From Brevibacterium pigmentatum (GTDB taxonomy: Bacteria > Actinomycetota > Actinomycetes > Actinomycetales > Brevibacteriaceae), in the NCBI RefSeq assembly GCF_011617465.1, contig NZ_CP050153.1, positions 1,612,001 through 1,676,000 of the forward strand: DNA of 64,000 bases, read 5' to 3'. Made by a program: the position numbers and the translations under genes. Shown here piece by piece: positions 44,322 through 56,068 of the stretch. Positions within the stretch are counted from its first letter, which is position 1, and each line of letters opens with the position of its first letter. The notes under the pieces were generated by a model, which did not search any database, was not told the DNA's origin, and was given only the letters and a program-made list of their open reading frames with translations.

Positions 44322-45206
44322 ATGAGAGCGAAGATGACACCGGATTCGTCCTCGCAGTCCGGCCCCGAGTACTCTGTTCGAGTGACCCCGGAAGACCTGC
44401 AGACTGCACTCGCGCGCGCCTTGGCGACGGCCGAGGCAGGTCTCGTGGCACCGGGATTCGACACACCCGTCGATGTCCTCGCCCCGACTCGTCCCACACT
44501 CGGCGACTGGACGACACCGGCAGCGCTGCGCGCAGCCTCTGCACCCGAACGGCGAACCGAACTCGCGGCACATCTGTGCACTGAACTGAGCCGCCACCCC
44601 GAGGTGGCAGACGCCGTCATCGCCGAGCCCGGGTTCGTCAACGTGACCCTGACTCCGGCCGGCCGGGCGCAGGTTGTCTGCGACATCGTCACTGTGGCGG
44701 AGACCGACGCCGATGGGAACGCGGGCCAGGATCGTACCCCGCTGCGTTCGCTGCTCGCACCCTCGGACCGGGAGTCGGCACAGGAACTCCTCGCAGACGG
44801 AATCGATGTGCACATCGATCCGTGCGCAGTGGACGACCTCCGACGCGGGCATGCCGCCGCGTGCCGCGAACGGCGGCGGGCACAGCGAGCGGGAATCCCG
44901 ACCGACGGCATCGATGCTGCGAGACTCGAACATCCGTGTGAGACTCGGATGCTCAATGCAGTGGCGGGCCTGCCGTCAGCGCTGGAACGATCACGCCGCC
45001 TCGGCGAGGCCGATCCCTTCCTCATGGCACTCCTCGACCTTGCTGACACCGTCGAGGACTGGATCCGCCGCTGCCCGGTCACCCCCACGGTCGATGAGGA
45101 CATCACCGTCACCCATACCTCCAGGCTCCTCGCTCTGAGGGCCGTCATCATCGTCCTCGCCGCAGGACTACGACAATTGGGCGCTTCGGCCCCGGAGAGG
45201 ATCTGA
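44322..45206 (+). CDS. ArgS-related anticodon-binding protein (NrtL-like)
   Basis: About 294 residues resembling the two ends of arginyl-tRNA synthetase without its catalytic core. The N-terminal Add1-like segment reads AEPGFVNVTLTPAGRAQVV, and the C-terminal DALR-type helices end in LRAVIIVLAAGLRQLGASAP. No HIGH or KMSK signature is present, so aminoacylation is not expected. The start is uncertain: ATG 44322, ATG 44334 or GTG 44382 (VTPEDLQTALARAL). The stop overlaps lysA (TGATG). argS usually sits in this position in actinobacteria. A role in tRNA binding or regulation is inference. Confidence 0.75.
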   Translation: MRAKMTPDSSSQSGPEYSVRVTPEDLQTALARALATAEAGLVAPGFDTPVDVLAPTRPTLGDWTTPAALRAASAPERRTELAAHLCTELSRHPEVADAVIAEPGFVNVTLTPAGRAQVVCDIVTVAETDADGNAGQDRTPLRSLLAPSDRESAQELLADGIDVHIDPCAVDDLRRGHAAACRERRRAQRAGIPTDGIDAARLEHPCETRMLNAVAGLPSALERSRRLGEADPFLMALLDLADTVEDWIRRCPVTPTVDEDITVTHTSRLLALRAVIIVLAAGLRQLGASAPERI

Positions 45207-46645
45207 TGCCCGCACATATCGCAGGGACACTGCACGCGACACCGGCCCCGGTGTGGCTGCCCTACCCCGATGACGTCAACGCGCTGCTGCCGAGTCTGTG
45301 GTCGGACAATGTCACGAAGACCGCCGAGGGAGTGCTCACGATCGCCGGTCATTTCGTGACGGACCTGGCCGAGCAGTACGGCACCCCCACCCTCGTCATG
45401 GACGTCGCCGACTTCCGCAGCCGCGCCGAGACCTACCTGAGCACCTTCTCCCACGCGTTCTCCGTCGACAAGAGCCTGGCCGGAGCCGACGTCTTCTACG
45501 CCGGAAAGGCGTTCCTGTGCACGGCGGTCGCCCGATGGGTGCATGAGGCTGGCCTCGGACTCGACACCTGCTCTCTGGGAGAGATGATGATCGCCCGCGC
45601 CGCCGGCGTCCCCGGCGACCGCGTCGGACTGCACGGAAACAACAAGTCCGCGGCAGAACTCGAATACGCCCTCGACTACGGTGTGTCCAGGATCTTCGTC
45701 GACAGCCTCGACGAGGTCGCTCGACTGGAATCCATCGCAGCGGCCAGAGGTGCCGTTGCACCCGTCATGCTGCGAGTCACCGTCGGCGTCGAAGCGCACA
45801 CCCACGACTTCATCGCCACGGCTCACGAAGACCAGAAGTTCGGACTCTCCCTCGCCGATGGCACGGCAGCCCGGGCGGCTCGCCTGGTCGCGGAATCCGA
45901 ACATCTGCGTCTCGACGGCCTCCACTCGCATATCGGATCGCAGATCTTCGACATCTCCGGATTCCAGGTCGCCGCCGCCCGCGTTCTCGCGTTCCGCGCC
46001 GAGATAATGGGCGAACACGGCATCGACCTGCCCGATGTCGACCTCGGCGGCGGTTTCGGAATCCGCTACACCTCGCAAGACACCCCGATCCCGGTCGCGG
46101 AGATGGCCGAGGAGCTCGCCTCCGTCGTCGCCAAGGAATGCCGGGGGCTGGGTACGAGCGTTCCCCGGATCTCCATCGAACCCGGACGAGCGATCGTCTC
46201 CCCGGCGGTGTTCACGCTCTACGAAGTCGGCACCGTCAAGCAGGTGAGCACCGACAGCGGCCTGCGCACCTATGTCGCCGTCGACGGGGGTATGAGCGAC
46301 AACATCCGCACCGCACTCTACGACGCGGACTATTCGTGCACTCTGGCCAACCGGAACTCTTCCGCTGAACCCGCCATCGTGCGCGTCGTCGGCAAGCACT
46401 GTGAATCCGGCGACATCATCGTCCGCGACGAGTACATGGGCGCCGACGTCACCGCGGGCGACCTCGTCGCAGTCCCGACCACCGGGGCCTACTGCCGGTC
46501 GCTGTCCAACAACTACAACCACCTGCCCCGGCCGGGCGTGCTCGCCGTCGAGGCCGATAGAGTTGAGTGGATCGTGACACCCGAGGACCACACGCAGATG
46601 TTCGCCACCGACCCGGGCATGGCCGGGGGAGGAGCACCGAACTGA
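45206..46645 (+). CDS. lysA: Diaminopimelate decarboxylase
   Basis: Last step of lysine synthesis: decarboxylates meso-diaminopimelate (479 residues). PLP lysine in DVFYAGKAFLCTAV; substrate and phosphate loops HSHIGSQIFDISGF and DLGGGFGIRYT; C-terminal active-site segment ESGDIIVRDEY, with the conserved Cys as HCESGD. Start overlaps the nrtL stop and its stop overlaps ATG 46645 of the hom leader, so the cluster is translationally coupled. Confidence 0.95.
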   Translation: MPAHIAGTLHATPAPVWLPYPDDVNALLPSLWSDNVTKTAEGVLTIAGHFVTDLAEQYGTPTLVMDVADFRSRAETYLSTFSHAFSVDKSLAGADVFYAGKAFLCTAVARWVHEAGLGLDTCSLGEMMIARAAGVPGDRVGLHGNNKSAAELEYALDYGVSRIFVDSLDEVARLESIAAARGAVAPVMLRVTVGVEAHTHDFIATAHEDQKFGLSLADGTAARAARLVAESEHLRLDGLHSHIGSQIFDISGFQVAAARVLAFRAEIMGEHGIDLPDVDLGGGFGIRYTSQDTPIPVAEMAEELASVVAKECRGLGTSVPRISIEPGRAIVSPAVFTLYEVGTVKQVSTDSGLRTYVAVDGGMSDNIRTALYDADYSCTLANRNSSAEPAIVRVVGKHCESGDIIVRDEYMGADVTAGDLVAVPTTGAYCRSLSNNYNHLPRPGVLAVEADRVEWIVTPEDHTQMFATDPGMAGGGAPN

Positions 46646-46680
46646 TGGGCGTGAGAGACAAGAGCGAAAAAGGTGAGGAA

Positions 46681-47988
46681 ATGCAGGCATTGAAGGTTGC
46701 CATGCTCGGATGCGGAGTCGTCGGCACGGAAGTCGCCGCCCGTATTCAGAACCGGGCAGAAGGCCTGGCCGAACGCATCGGCGCTCCGCTGGAGCTGAGC
46801 GCCATCGTCGTCCGCGATGCCTCTAAGGCCCGTCCGGGAATCGATGAGAAGCTGTTCACGACCGACGCCGAGGCGGCCATCGCCGGCGCCGATATCGTCG
46901 TCGAGCTGATGGGAGGGATCGAACCCGCACGCTCGCTCATCACCGCGGCGCTGCGCCAGGGATCATCCGTCGTGACCGCGAACAAAGCGCTGCTGGCCGC
47001 CAGCTACGGCGAACTCATGTCTGCGGCCGATGCCGCCGGTGTGCGCCTCGAGCACGAAGCAGCGGTGGCCGGTGCGATTCCGATCATCCGTCCCGTCGGC
47101 GATTCGCTGGCCGGTGACCGGATCGAGCGCATCATGGGCATCGTCAACGGAACGACGAACTACATCCTCGATCAGATGGACTCCGAAGGCTGGGACTTCG
47201 ATCAGGCGCTCACCGCCGCTCAGGAGCTCGGATACGCAGAGGCCGATCCGACCGCTGACATCGGCGGTCACGATGCGGCTGCGAAGGCCGCGATCCTGTC
47301 GTCTCTGGCCTTCCATGCTCCCGTGTCGATCGATGACGTCCACGTCGAGGGCATCGAAGGCATCACCGCCGAGATGGTCGAGACCGCCCGGGACCAGGGA
47401 TTCGTCATCAAACTCCTGGCCGTGTGCGAACGCGTCGTCTCGTCTCCGGCAGGTGCCGGGCTCTCCGCGCGCGTGTACCCGGCTCTGCTCGACAGGGGCC
47501 ACGCATTGGCTTCCGTGCGCGGTGCCTTCAACGCGGTGTTCATCGAAGCCGAAGCCGCCGGAGAGCTGATGTTCTACGGCCAGGGAGCCGGGGGAGCCCC
47601 GACTGCCTCCGCCGTGCTCGGAGACCTCGTCTCGGTGGCCAGGCGCAAGGTGCTCGGCGGACGCGGACAGTACGAACGCCCCTTCCACGAGGACTACCCG
47701 ATTCTGCCGATCTCGGCGATCACGACCAGGTACCACATCACCCTCGACGTGGTGGACCGTCCCGGCGTGCTCGCCGCGGTCTCCGAAGTCTTCGCCGACG
47801 AAGGCGCCTCCATCGAACTCATGCGACAGACGATCGGCGACGTCGACGAGCAGGGCGTCCAGCATGCGAAGCTCGTGTTGGCCACCCACTCGAACACCGA
47901 CTCGGCTCTGCAGAAGACGGTTGATCGCCTCATCGATCTGCCTGTCGTCCACACCGTCAAATCCGTGATCCGCGTAGAAGGACAGTGA
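46681..47988 (+). CDS. hom: Homoserine dehydrogenase
   Basis: Reduces aspartate semialdehyde to homoserine for threonine and methionine (435 residues). N-terminal NAD(P)-binding [11 protein letters not shown], catalytic-domain [11 protein letters not shown] and [17 protein letters not shown] with the active Lys nearby, and a C-terminal ACT domain ([18 protein letters not shown]) that usually mediates threonine feedback inhibition. I chose ATG 46681 with GGTGAGGAA directly upstream; ATG 46645, overlapping the lysA stop, would add 12 residues and is possible. Confidence 0.94.
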   Translation: MQALKVAMLGCGVVGTEVAARIQNRAEGLAERIGAPLELSAIVVRDASKARPGIDEKLFTTDAEAAIAGADIVVELMGGIEPARSLITAALRQGSSVVTANKALLAASYGELMSAADAAGVRLEHEAAVAGAIPIIRPVGDSLAGDRIERIMGIVNGTTNYILDQMDSEGWDFDQALTAAQELGYAEADPTADIGGHDAAAKAAILSSLAFHAPVSIDDVHVEGIEGITAEMVETARDQGFVIKLLAVCERVVSSPAGAGLSARVYPALLDRGHALASVRGAFNAVFIEAEAAGELMFYGQGAGGAPTASAVLGDLVSVARRKVLGGRGQYERPFHEDYPILPISAITTRYHITLDVVDRPGVLAAVSEVFADEGASIELMRQTIGDVDEQGVQHAKLVLATHSNTDSALQKTVDRLIDLPVVHTVKSVIRVEGQ

Positions 47989-47990
47989 CA

Positions 47991-49076
47991 ATGAACTACC
48001 CCAGACACCAGTGGCAGGGCGTCGTCGAGGAATACCGCAGCCTCCTCGACATCTCCGCTGACACTCCCGCAGTCACCCTCGGAGAGGGCGGGACCCCGTT
48101 GATCAAGGCGGAGAAGCTCAGTGCGCGCACCGGTGCTCAGGTGTGGGTGAAGTACGAAGGCCTCAACCCGACCGCCTCCTTCAAGGACCGCGGCATGACG
48201 ATGGCGATCACGAAGGCCGTGGCTCACGGTGCCAAGGCCGTCATCTGCGCCTCGACGGGCAACACCTCGGCCTCTGCAGCCGCCTATGCCACGAAGGCCG
48301 GACTGACCTGTGCGGTGCTCGTGCCCAGCGGCAAGATCGCGCCGGGGAAGATGAGCCAGGCCATCGCCCACGGGGCGACTCTGCTCGAAGTCGACGGAAA
48401 CTTCGACGACTGCCTGACGCTGTGCCGGAAGCTCTCCGAGTCCTACCCGGTCCACCTCGTCAACTCGGTCAACCCCGATCGCATCGAGGGCCAGAAGACC
48501 GCGGCCTTCGAAATCGTCGACGTCCTCGGCGACGCCCCCGACATCCATGCGCTGCCCGTCGGCAATGCCGGCAACATCACGGCGTACTGGAAGGGCTACA
48601 ACGAATACCGTGAACACGGCATCTCCAAGCGGCTGCCGCAGATGTGGGGCTTCCAAGCCGCCGGAGCCGCACCGCTGGTGCTCGGTCACCCGGTCGACGA
48701 ACCCGATACGGTGGCGACCGCCATCCGCATCGGCAACCCCGCCAGCTGGACGCAGGCGGAGACGGCGCGTGACGACTCCGGCGGCCTCATCGATTCGGTC
48801 ACCGACGACGAGATCCTCGCCGCCCACAAGATCCTGTCGGGCGAAGAGGGCATCTTCGTCGAACCCGGTTCGGCCGCCTCGGTGGCGGGACTGCTGAAGA
48901 TGGCCGACGCCGGCCGCATCCCGGCCGACGCGACGATCGCCGTCACCGTGACCGGTCACGGACTCAAGGACCCCAGCTGGCCCCTGCATACCGCAGACGG
49001 CTCCGATATCGAAACCAAGCGCGTCTCCGTCGACGCAGTCAGCGCCGCACGTGCCCTGGGACTCGAGGACAGCTGA
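47991..49076 (+). CDS. thrC: Threonine synthase
   Basis: PLP enzyme that converts phosphohomoserine to threonine (361 residues from ATG 47991). The lysine motif is [14 protein letters not shown], and the phosphate loop GNAGN occurs in [21 protein letters not shown] precedes the start; a GTG at 47985 overlapping the hom stop is an alternative adding two residues. Order hom-thrC-thrB is usual for actinobacteria. Confidence 0.95.
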   Translation: MNYPRHQWQGVVEEYRSLLDISADTPAVTLGEGGTPLIKAEKLSARTGAQVWVKYEGLNPTASFKDRGMTMAITKAVAHGAKAVICASTGNTSASAAAYATKAGLTCAVLVPSGKIAPGKMSQAIAHGATLLEVDGNFDDCLTLCRKLSESYPVHLVNSVNPDRIEGQKTAAFEIVDVLGDAPDIHALPVGNAGNITAYWKGYNEYREHGISKRLPQMWGFQAAGAAPLVLGHPVDEPDTVATAIRIGNPASWTQAETARDDSGGLIDSVTDDEILAAHKILSGEEGIFVEPGSAASVAGLLKMADAGRIPADATIAVTVTGHGLKDPSWPLHTADGSDIETKRVSVDAVSAARALGLEDS

Positions 49077-49078
49077 GC

Positions 49079-49981
49079 GTGCGCGTCCGACTCGAGGTCC
49101 CGGCCACCTCGGCGAATCTGGGGCCCGGCTACGACTCGTATGGGCTGGCGCTCGACATCGTCGATACCCTCACCCTCACCGTCCATGACGCAGCGGTCGA
49201 TCCTCACCGCTGCGTCGAAGTGACGGGGGAGGGCGCGGACGTGCTGCCCCGGGACCGCTCGCACCTGATCATGCGGATCATCGGCGAAGTGCTCGACGCG
49301 GAGTTCCCTGATGTCGCAGCCGAGCTGAAACCGCGTCTGACGCTCGAGTGCGTCAACCGGATCCCCCATTCCCGCGGCATGGGCTCATCGGCGGCAGCGG
49401 TCGTCGCCGGGATCGGCCTCGCAGCCGAACTCGGAGCCTGGTCGACCGGAGCGGAACTGAGCCTCGATCGGATCCTCGAGATCGCCACCGCCGTCGAAGG
49501 GCATCCCGACAATGCCGCGCCCGCGATCTTCGGCGGACTCACCGTCTCCCTTTCCACGCCCGTGAAGTCGTGGCAGGTGCCCGTGCGCACCCTCGAGACG
49601 GTCACGGTTCTCGTGCCCTCCTTCCGCCTCGACACCGAGGTCGCGCGGGGGCTCATCCCCGCGGGCATCGATCATGCGATCGCGGCAGACAACTCAGCCC
49701 GGGCCGGCCTGCTCGTCCACGGGCTGAGCAACGACGCGGACGTGCTCTTCGACGCCACCCGCGATCAGCTCCATCAGGAGTTCCGTCGCAGCGCCTATCC
49801 GGAGTCGATGGCGCTGGTCGACACGCTGCGCGCCGAGGGACTTCCGGCCGTCATCTCCGGAGCCGGACCTACGGTGCTCGTCCTCGCCGAGGCGGTGCCC
49901 GACACACTCGTCCCGGCAGGCATCGACGTTCACCGCACGGCGATTGACCTCGACGGTTATCGCGTGAGCCGAGAAAATTGA
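49079..49981 (+). CDS. thrB: Homoserine kinase
   Basis: GHMP-family kinase phosphorylating homoserine (300 residues). N-terminal VPATSANLGPGYDSYGLAL, ATP-binding HSRGMGSSAAAVVAG and C-terminal VISGAGPTVLVLA motifs are all present. GTG start at 49079, two bases after the thrC stop. Last gene of the threonine cluster. Confidence 0.95.
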   Translation: MRVRLEVPATSANLGPGYDSYGLALDIVDTLTLTVHDAAVDPHRCVEVTGEGADVLPRDRSHLIMRIIGEVLDAEFPDVAAELKPRLTLECVNRIPHSRGMGSSAAAVVAGIGLAAELGAWSTGAELSLDRILEIATAVEGHPDNAAPAIFGGLTVSLSTPVKSWQVPVRTLETVTVLVPSFRLDTEVARGLIPAGIDHAIAADNSARAGLLVHGLSNDADVLFDATRDQLHQEFRRSAYPESMALVDTLRAEGLPAVISGAGPTVLVLAEAVPDTLVPAGIDVHRTAIDLDGYRVSREN

Positions 49982-50205
49982 GGAAACGATTCGCCAGATC
50001 GGCTGCGAACAAGTAGACTGTGGGTGTTCCGACAGGGCACGGCTTCCCGCTGTTCTTCACAGATCCGTCGCCGATGTCATACATTCTGGAACATCTCCTG
50101 CTCAGTCTTTAGCAGGTTTTCTTTCACAACGCACCGTCAATGGTGTTTCCGTCGCCGTGAGCAAACGGCACATGCCGCACGGCCGAAAGAGGGAGAAGGA
50201 CCTTC
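49982..50205 (+). promoter_or_regulatory. rho leader with -10 element and terminator-like hairpin
   Basis: TAGACT at 50014-50019 is a good -10 candidate. About 80 bases later CCTGCT (50097-50102) can pair with AGCAGG (50111-50116), followed by a TTTTCTTT tract (50117-50124), unusual in this GC-rich genome. The rho GTG is 80 bases further on. It could be an attenuator controlling rho; autoregulation of rho by leader attenuation is known in other bacteria. Confidence 0.45.
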
Positions 50206-52233
<2,028 letters not shown>

Positions 52234-52234
52234 G

Positions 52235-53309
52235 ATGGTCGACGAACACCCTCACGACCAGCGTCAGCGCACTGCTCGATGAGCATGCCCGGGTACAGGA
52301 GGAACTCTCCGATCCCGCGGTCCACGCTGACGCCGGCCGGGCCAAGAAGCTGACCAGGCGGTACGCGGAACTCGACAAGGTCGCCGCGGCCGCCCGGCAC
52401 TTCGCCCAGCTCGAGGCCGACCACGCAGCCGCCGTGGAACTGGCCGACGACGCCGACTTCGCCGCAGAGGCCAAGCGACTGTCCGCAGAGATGGAAACGG
52501 CCGAGGGTGAGCTCAAGGATCTCCTGGTCCCTAGCGACCCGGACGACTCCCGAGACGCGATCATCGAGATCAAAGCCGGCGAAGGCGGAGACGAATCCGC
52601 ACTGTTCGCCGGTGATCTGCTGCGGATGTATCAGCGGTGGATCGATGCGCGGGGCTGGTCGAGCCAGATCCTCGACGCCACCCATTCGGACCTCGGCGGA
52701 TACAAAGACGTCAGCATGGCTGTCAAGGCCAAGAACGACGGCGCCTACGGCTGGGTGAAGTTCGAAGGCGGAGTGCACCGAGTCCAAAGAGTCCCCGTCA
52801 CGGAGTCACAGGGGCGCATCCACACCTCCGCGGCCGGTGTGCTCGTCTTCCCCGAGGTCGATGAGCCCGAAGAGGTCCAGCTGGACGAACACGATCTGCG
52901 CATCGACGTCTACCGCTCATCCGGCCCCGGCGGGCAATCCGTGAACACCACGGACTCAGCCGTGCGCATCACCCACCTGCCGACCGGAATCACCGCGAGC
53001 TGCCAGAACGAGAAGTCCCAGCTGCAGAACAAGGACGCAGCGATGCGCATGCTCCGCGCCCGGATCCTCGCCAAACAGGCGGAGGAGGCCGCAGCGGAAG
53101 CCGCGGACATTCGCCGTTCACAGGTGCGCACCGTCGACCGTTCGGAACGCATCCGCACATACAACTTCCCGGAGAACCGGATCACCGATCACCGCACCGG
53201 TTACAAGGCCTACAACCTCGACCAGGTGCTGGCAGGCGACCTCGATCCCGTCATCGGCTCCTGCCGAGACGCCGACAAGGCCGCTCGCCTCGACGCACTG
53301 GGGGACTGA
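52235..53309 (+). CDS. prfA: Peptide chain release factor 1, start disrupted by apparent 1-base shift
   Basis: Class I release factor reading UAA/UAG. The frame ending at 53309 holds the GGQ motif ([18 protein letters not shown]), the [14 protein letters not shown] segment and the coiled N-terminus [16 protein letters not shown]. This frame has no ATG, GTG or TTG near the expected start; the only one is far upstream inside rho at 52080. ATG 52235 (directly after the rho stop) is one base out of frame. Removing one C from CCC at 52249-52251 would give [21 protein letters not shown] start at 52230 is the alternative. See findings. Confidence 0.8.
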
Positions 53310-53310
53310 G

Positions 53311-54348
53311 CTGGACACCGCCAGGCCGACCCGCGTCTACGACATCCTGCGTGGGGCCACCCATCTCTTCACCGAGGCAGGAATCCCGAGCCCCGAAAGC
53401 GATGCGCTCGAACTGCTCGCCCACGCGTGGGAGATCGATCGGGCAGCTCTGAGCCGCCGCCGTCTCTTCGACGATCCCGTACCGGTGATTGTGAGCTCGC
53501 GATTCGCCGAACTGTGTGATCGGCGCCGGCAGCGAACACCGCTGCAGCATCTCACCGGCATCGCCCACTTCCGGCACCTGGAGCTGCAGGTGGGACCCGG
53601 AGTCTTCGTCCCCAGGCCGGAAACCGAGCTGCTGGCAGGCGCTGTCCTGACCGAACTGTCCGAGCTCGACTCGACGCCGAAGACCGCCGAAGTCCGACGT
53701 CCTTTCGTCATCGACCTGTGTTCCGGATCGGGAGCAGTCTCCCTGGCCGTCGCCACCGAATTCGACGGCGTCGACGTCGTCGGAGTCGAACGCGAACCCA
53801 CCGCCCTCGATTGGTCATTGACGAACCTCGAGCACAGCCGCCTCGGCGAGTCGACTGTCGAGTTCATCCTCGGTGATGCGACGACGATCGCCGAGGCGCG
53901 ACCCGATCTGCGCGGATATGCCGACATCGTCGTGACTAACCCGCCCTACGTTCCCGATTCCGCGGTGCCGAGGGATCCGGAGGTCGCCGACCACGACCCC
54001 GCGGCCGCTCTCTACGGTGGGGATTCAGGTCTGGAAGTACCGGGGCTCATCATCCTCGAAGCCGAGCAGCTGCTGCGACGCGGCGGACTATTCCTCATGG
54101 AACACAGCGAGGAACAGGGCGCCGGCGCACGGGAACTGCTGGCAGCCACGGCCAGTCTGAGACACCCCCGCAACCTTCCAGGACTACACTGGACGCGACC
54201 GGTATACGGTGGCACGCCGCGAGGCGTAGGAGACCGCGGAGACGAATCCGTGCCCCGCACCGCTCAAACACCGAGACCACAGCCCGAACATTCGAAACGG
54301 AGAACTCGTGTCGAGACGATTCGACGTCAGCCAAGCCGAAATCCGTGA
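53311..54348 (+). CDS. prmC: Protein-(glutamine-N5) methyltransferase PrmC, C-terminus apparently frameshifted
   Basis: Methylates the GGQ glutamine of release factors; adjacent to prfA as in most bacteria. Catalytic motif TNPPYVPDSA and SAM site DLCSGSGAVSLAVA are present, and RPETELLAG precedes them. No standard start fits the N-terminal domain: CTG at 53311 (LDTARPTRVYDIL) is the only near-cognate; GTG 53485 would cut off that domain. As read the frame runs to 54348 with an unfamiliar tail. In the next frame GRDRYTVARREA and a stop at 54227-54229 give the usual family ending, so one extra C at 54165-54169 is suspected. Confidence 0.8.
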   Translation: MDTARPTRVYDILRGATHLFTEAGIPSPESDALELLAHAWEIDRAALSRRRLFDDPVPVIVSSRFAELCDRRRQRTPLQHLTGIAHFRHLELQVGPGVFVPRPETELLAGAVLTELSELDSTPKTAEVRRPFVIDLCSGSGAVSLAVATEFDGVDVVGVEREPTALDWSLTNLEHSRLGESTVEFILGDATTIAEARPDLRGYADIVVTNPPYVPDSAVPRDPEVADHDPAAALYGGDSGLEVPGLIILEAEQLLRRGGLFLMEHSEEQGAGARELLAATASLRHPRNLPGLHWTRPVYGGTPRGVGDRGDESVPRTAQTPRPQPEHSKRRTRVETIRRQPSRNP

Positions 54349-54958
54349 GCTCGTCTTCGACGAGTGCGCGCGAGTCGTCGACACAGGCAACCTGCTCGTC
54401 ATCCCCACCGATACCGTCTACGGAATCGCCGCCGATGCCTTCAGCGCTTCGGCCGTCGCTGCCCTGCTCGGCGCCAAGGGCCGCGGCCGAGACATGCCGC
54501 CTCCGGTCCTCGTCCCGCGTGCGGAGACCATCTTCGGTCTCGTCGACGGGGTGGACGAGACCGTGCTGGCACTGACCGCGAAGTTCTGGCCCGGACCGCT
54601 GACGATCATCGCCAACGCCCAGCCCTCCCTCGATTGGGACCTCGGCGACACCCACGGAACCGTGGCCGTGCGCATGCCCGATGACGAGTCTGCACTGGCA
54701 CTGCTCGGTCGCACCGGGCCGCTGGCCGTGTCGAGCGCCAATATCTCCGGACAGCCCGCCGCCCAGACCGCCGACGAAGCGCAGGAGATGCTCGGCGACG
54801 ATGTCGACATCTATGTCGACGGGGGAGTGCGCGAGTCGGGAATGTCGTCGACGATTGTCGACCTCAGCGGTGACGTGCCCCGTATCCTGCGCCGCGGCCC
54901 GATCTCCGCCGAGGAGCTGCGCGAGATCGTCCCCGAGCTCATCGACCTGGACGGCTGA
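54308..54958 (+). CDS. ywlC: L-threonylcarbamoyladenylate synthase (YwlC/Sua5/YrdC family)
   Basis: First step of tRNA t6A modification (216 residues). The YrdC-domain motif VIPTDTVYGIAADAFS, KFWPGPLTII and VSSANISGQPAA are present. GTG start at 54308 with GGAG upstream. It overlaps the shifted tail of prmC but not its predicted natural end. prfA-prmC-ywlC is a conserved gene order. Confidence 0.93.
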   Translation: MSRRFDVSQAEIRELVFDECARVVDTGNLLVIPTDTVYGIAADAFSASAVAALLGAKGRGRDMPPPVLVPRAETIFGLVDGVDETVLALTAKFWPGPLTIIANAQPSLDWDLGDTHGTVAVRMPDDESALALLGRTGPLAVSSANISGQPAAQTADEAQEMLGDDVDIYVDGGVRESGMSSTIVDLSGDVPRILRRGPISAEELREIVPELIDLDG

Positions 54959-56068
54959 GTGCGCGCCTATCTCTTCATCCTCATCGTCTCCGCCCTCGTG
55001 GCGTACCTGCTGACCCCAATGGTCAAGCGGGTCGCCGAACGAGGAAAGATCTTCTCACCCTTACGCGACCGCGACGTCCATTCCGTCCCGACGCCGAGGC
55101 TGGGGGGAGTGGCCATGTTCGGCGGGCTCCTCGCCGGGCTGATCTTCGCCTCCCAGATGCCGTTCCTCAATCGGATCTTCGTCGAACTGGGACCGATCAT
55201 CGGCATCGCCGGAGCAGCCGGACTGCTCTGCCTGCTCGGAGTCATCGACGACATCTGGGACCTGCATTGGATGGCGAAGCTCGCCGGCCAGGCTCTCGCC
55301 GCGGGCTTCATGGCGATCAAGGGCGTGGCCCTGCTGTCGATTCCCTTCGGCGGCGTCATCATCGGCTCACCGCGGATGTCGATCATCGTCACCGTCCTCG
55401 TCGTCCTCGTGACCATCAACGCGGTGAACTTCGTCGACGGGCTCGACGGGCTCGCCGCGGGCGTCGTCGCCATCGGCGGAAGCGCGTTCTTCATCTACTC
55501 CTACTGGCTGGCCCGTGACGCCTCACCGGAGTCCTACGCGAACCTCGCCTCGCTCATCATCGCGATCCTCGTCGGTGCCTGCCTCGGCTTCCTGCCGCAC
55601 AACTTCAACCCGGCCAGGATCTTCATGGGCGACTCAGGGTCGATGCTCATCGGCCTGCTGCTGGCCGCTTCGACGATCAGGGTCACCGGTCAGGTCGACC
55701 CGGCACTGATCGGCCAGGAGCGAGCGTTCGCCACCTTCATGCCGATCATCCTGCCGATCGCTGTGATGTTCCTGCCGCTGCTCGACCTCGGACTGGCCGT
55801 GGTCCGCAGACTGCGTGCCGGGCAGTCTCCGTTCTCCGCCGATGCGAAACACCTCCACCACCGGATGCTGCGCCTCGGGCATTCCCATGCTCGCGCGGTA
55901 CTCATCCTCTACACCTGGACGGCGCTCATCGCCTTCGGTTCCGTGCTCCTTCTGTTCCAGGGCTGGCTGTTCTCCGCCTGCGTCATCGGCGGTCTTGCGG
56001 CCATCACCCTGATCTTCACCTTCTATCCCCTTCGCATGCGTCAGAAAGCCAGAGAGGAAATCTCGTGA
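54959..56068 (+). CDS. wecA: WecA-like undecaprenyl/decaprenyl-phosphate GlcNAc-1-phosphate transferase
   Basis: A 369-residue polytopic membrane enzyme of the MraY/WecA family, starting a cell-wall polysaccharide on a polyprenyl phosphate. Motifs: GVIDDIWDLHW, NAVNFVDGLDGLAAG, FNPARIFMGDSGSMLIG and HLHHRMLRLGHSH. About ten hydrophobic segments. GTG starts immediately after the ywlC stop, and its stop overlaps the next GTG. In relatives it begins arabinogalactan or teichoic/teichuronic linkers; which applies here is unknown. Confidence 0.92.
   Translation: MRAYLFILIVSALVAYLLTPMVKRVAERGKIFSPLRDRDVHSVPTPRLGGVAMFGGLLAGLIFASQMPFLNRIFVELGPIIGIAGAAGLLCLLGVIDDIWDLHWMAKLAGQALAAGFMAIKGVALLSIPFGGVIIGSPRMSIIVTVLVVLVTINAVNFVDGLDGLAAGVVAIGGSAFFIYSYWLARDASPESYANLASLIIAILVGACLGFLPHNFNPARIFMGDSGSMLIGLLLAASTIRVTGQVDPALIGQERAFATFMPIILPIAVMFLPLLDLGLAVVRRLRAGQSPFSADAKHLHHRMLRLGHSHARAVLILYTWTALIAFGSVLLLFQGWLFSACVIGGLAAITLIFTFYPLRMRQKAREEIS

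Noticed and set aside
44240-46690. 816-codon open frame antisense to nrtL and lysA
   Set aside because: Covers two well-supported genes, has no recognisable domain and arises from GC-rich third positions.
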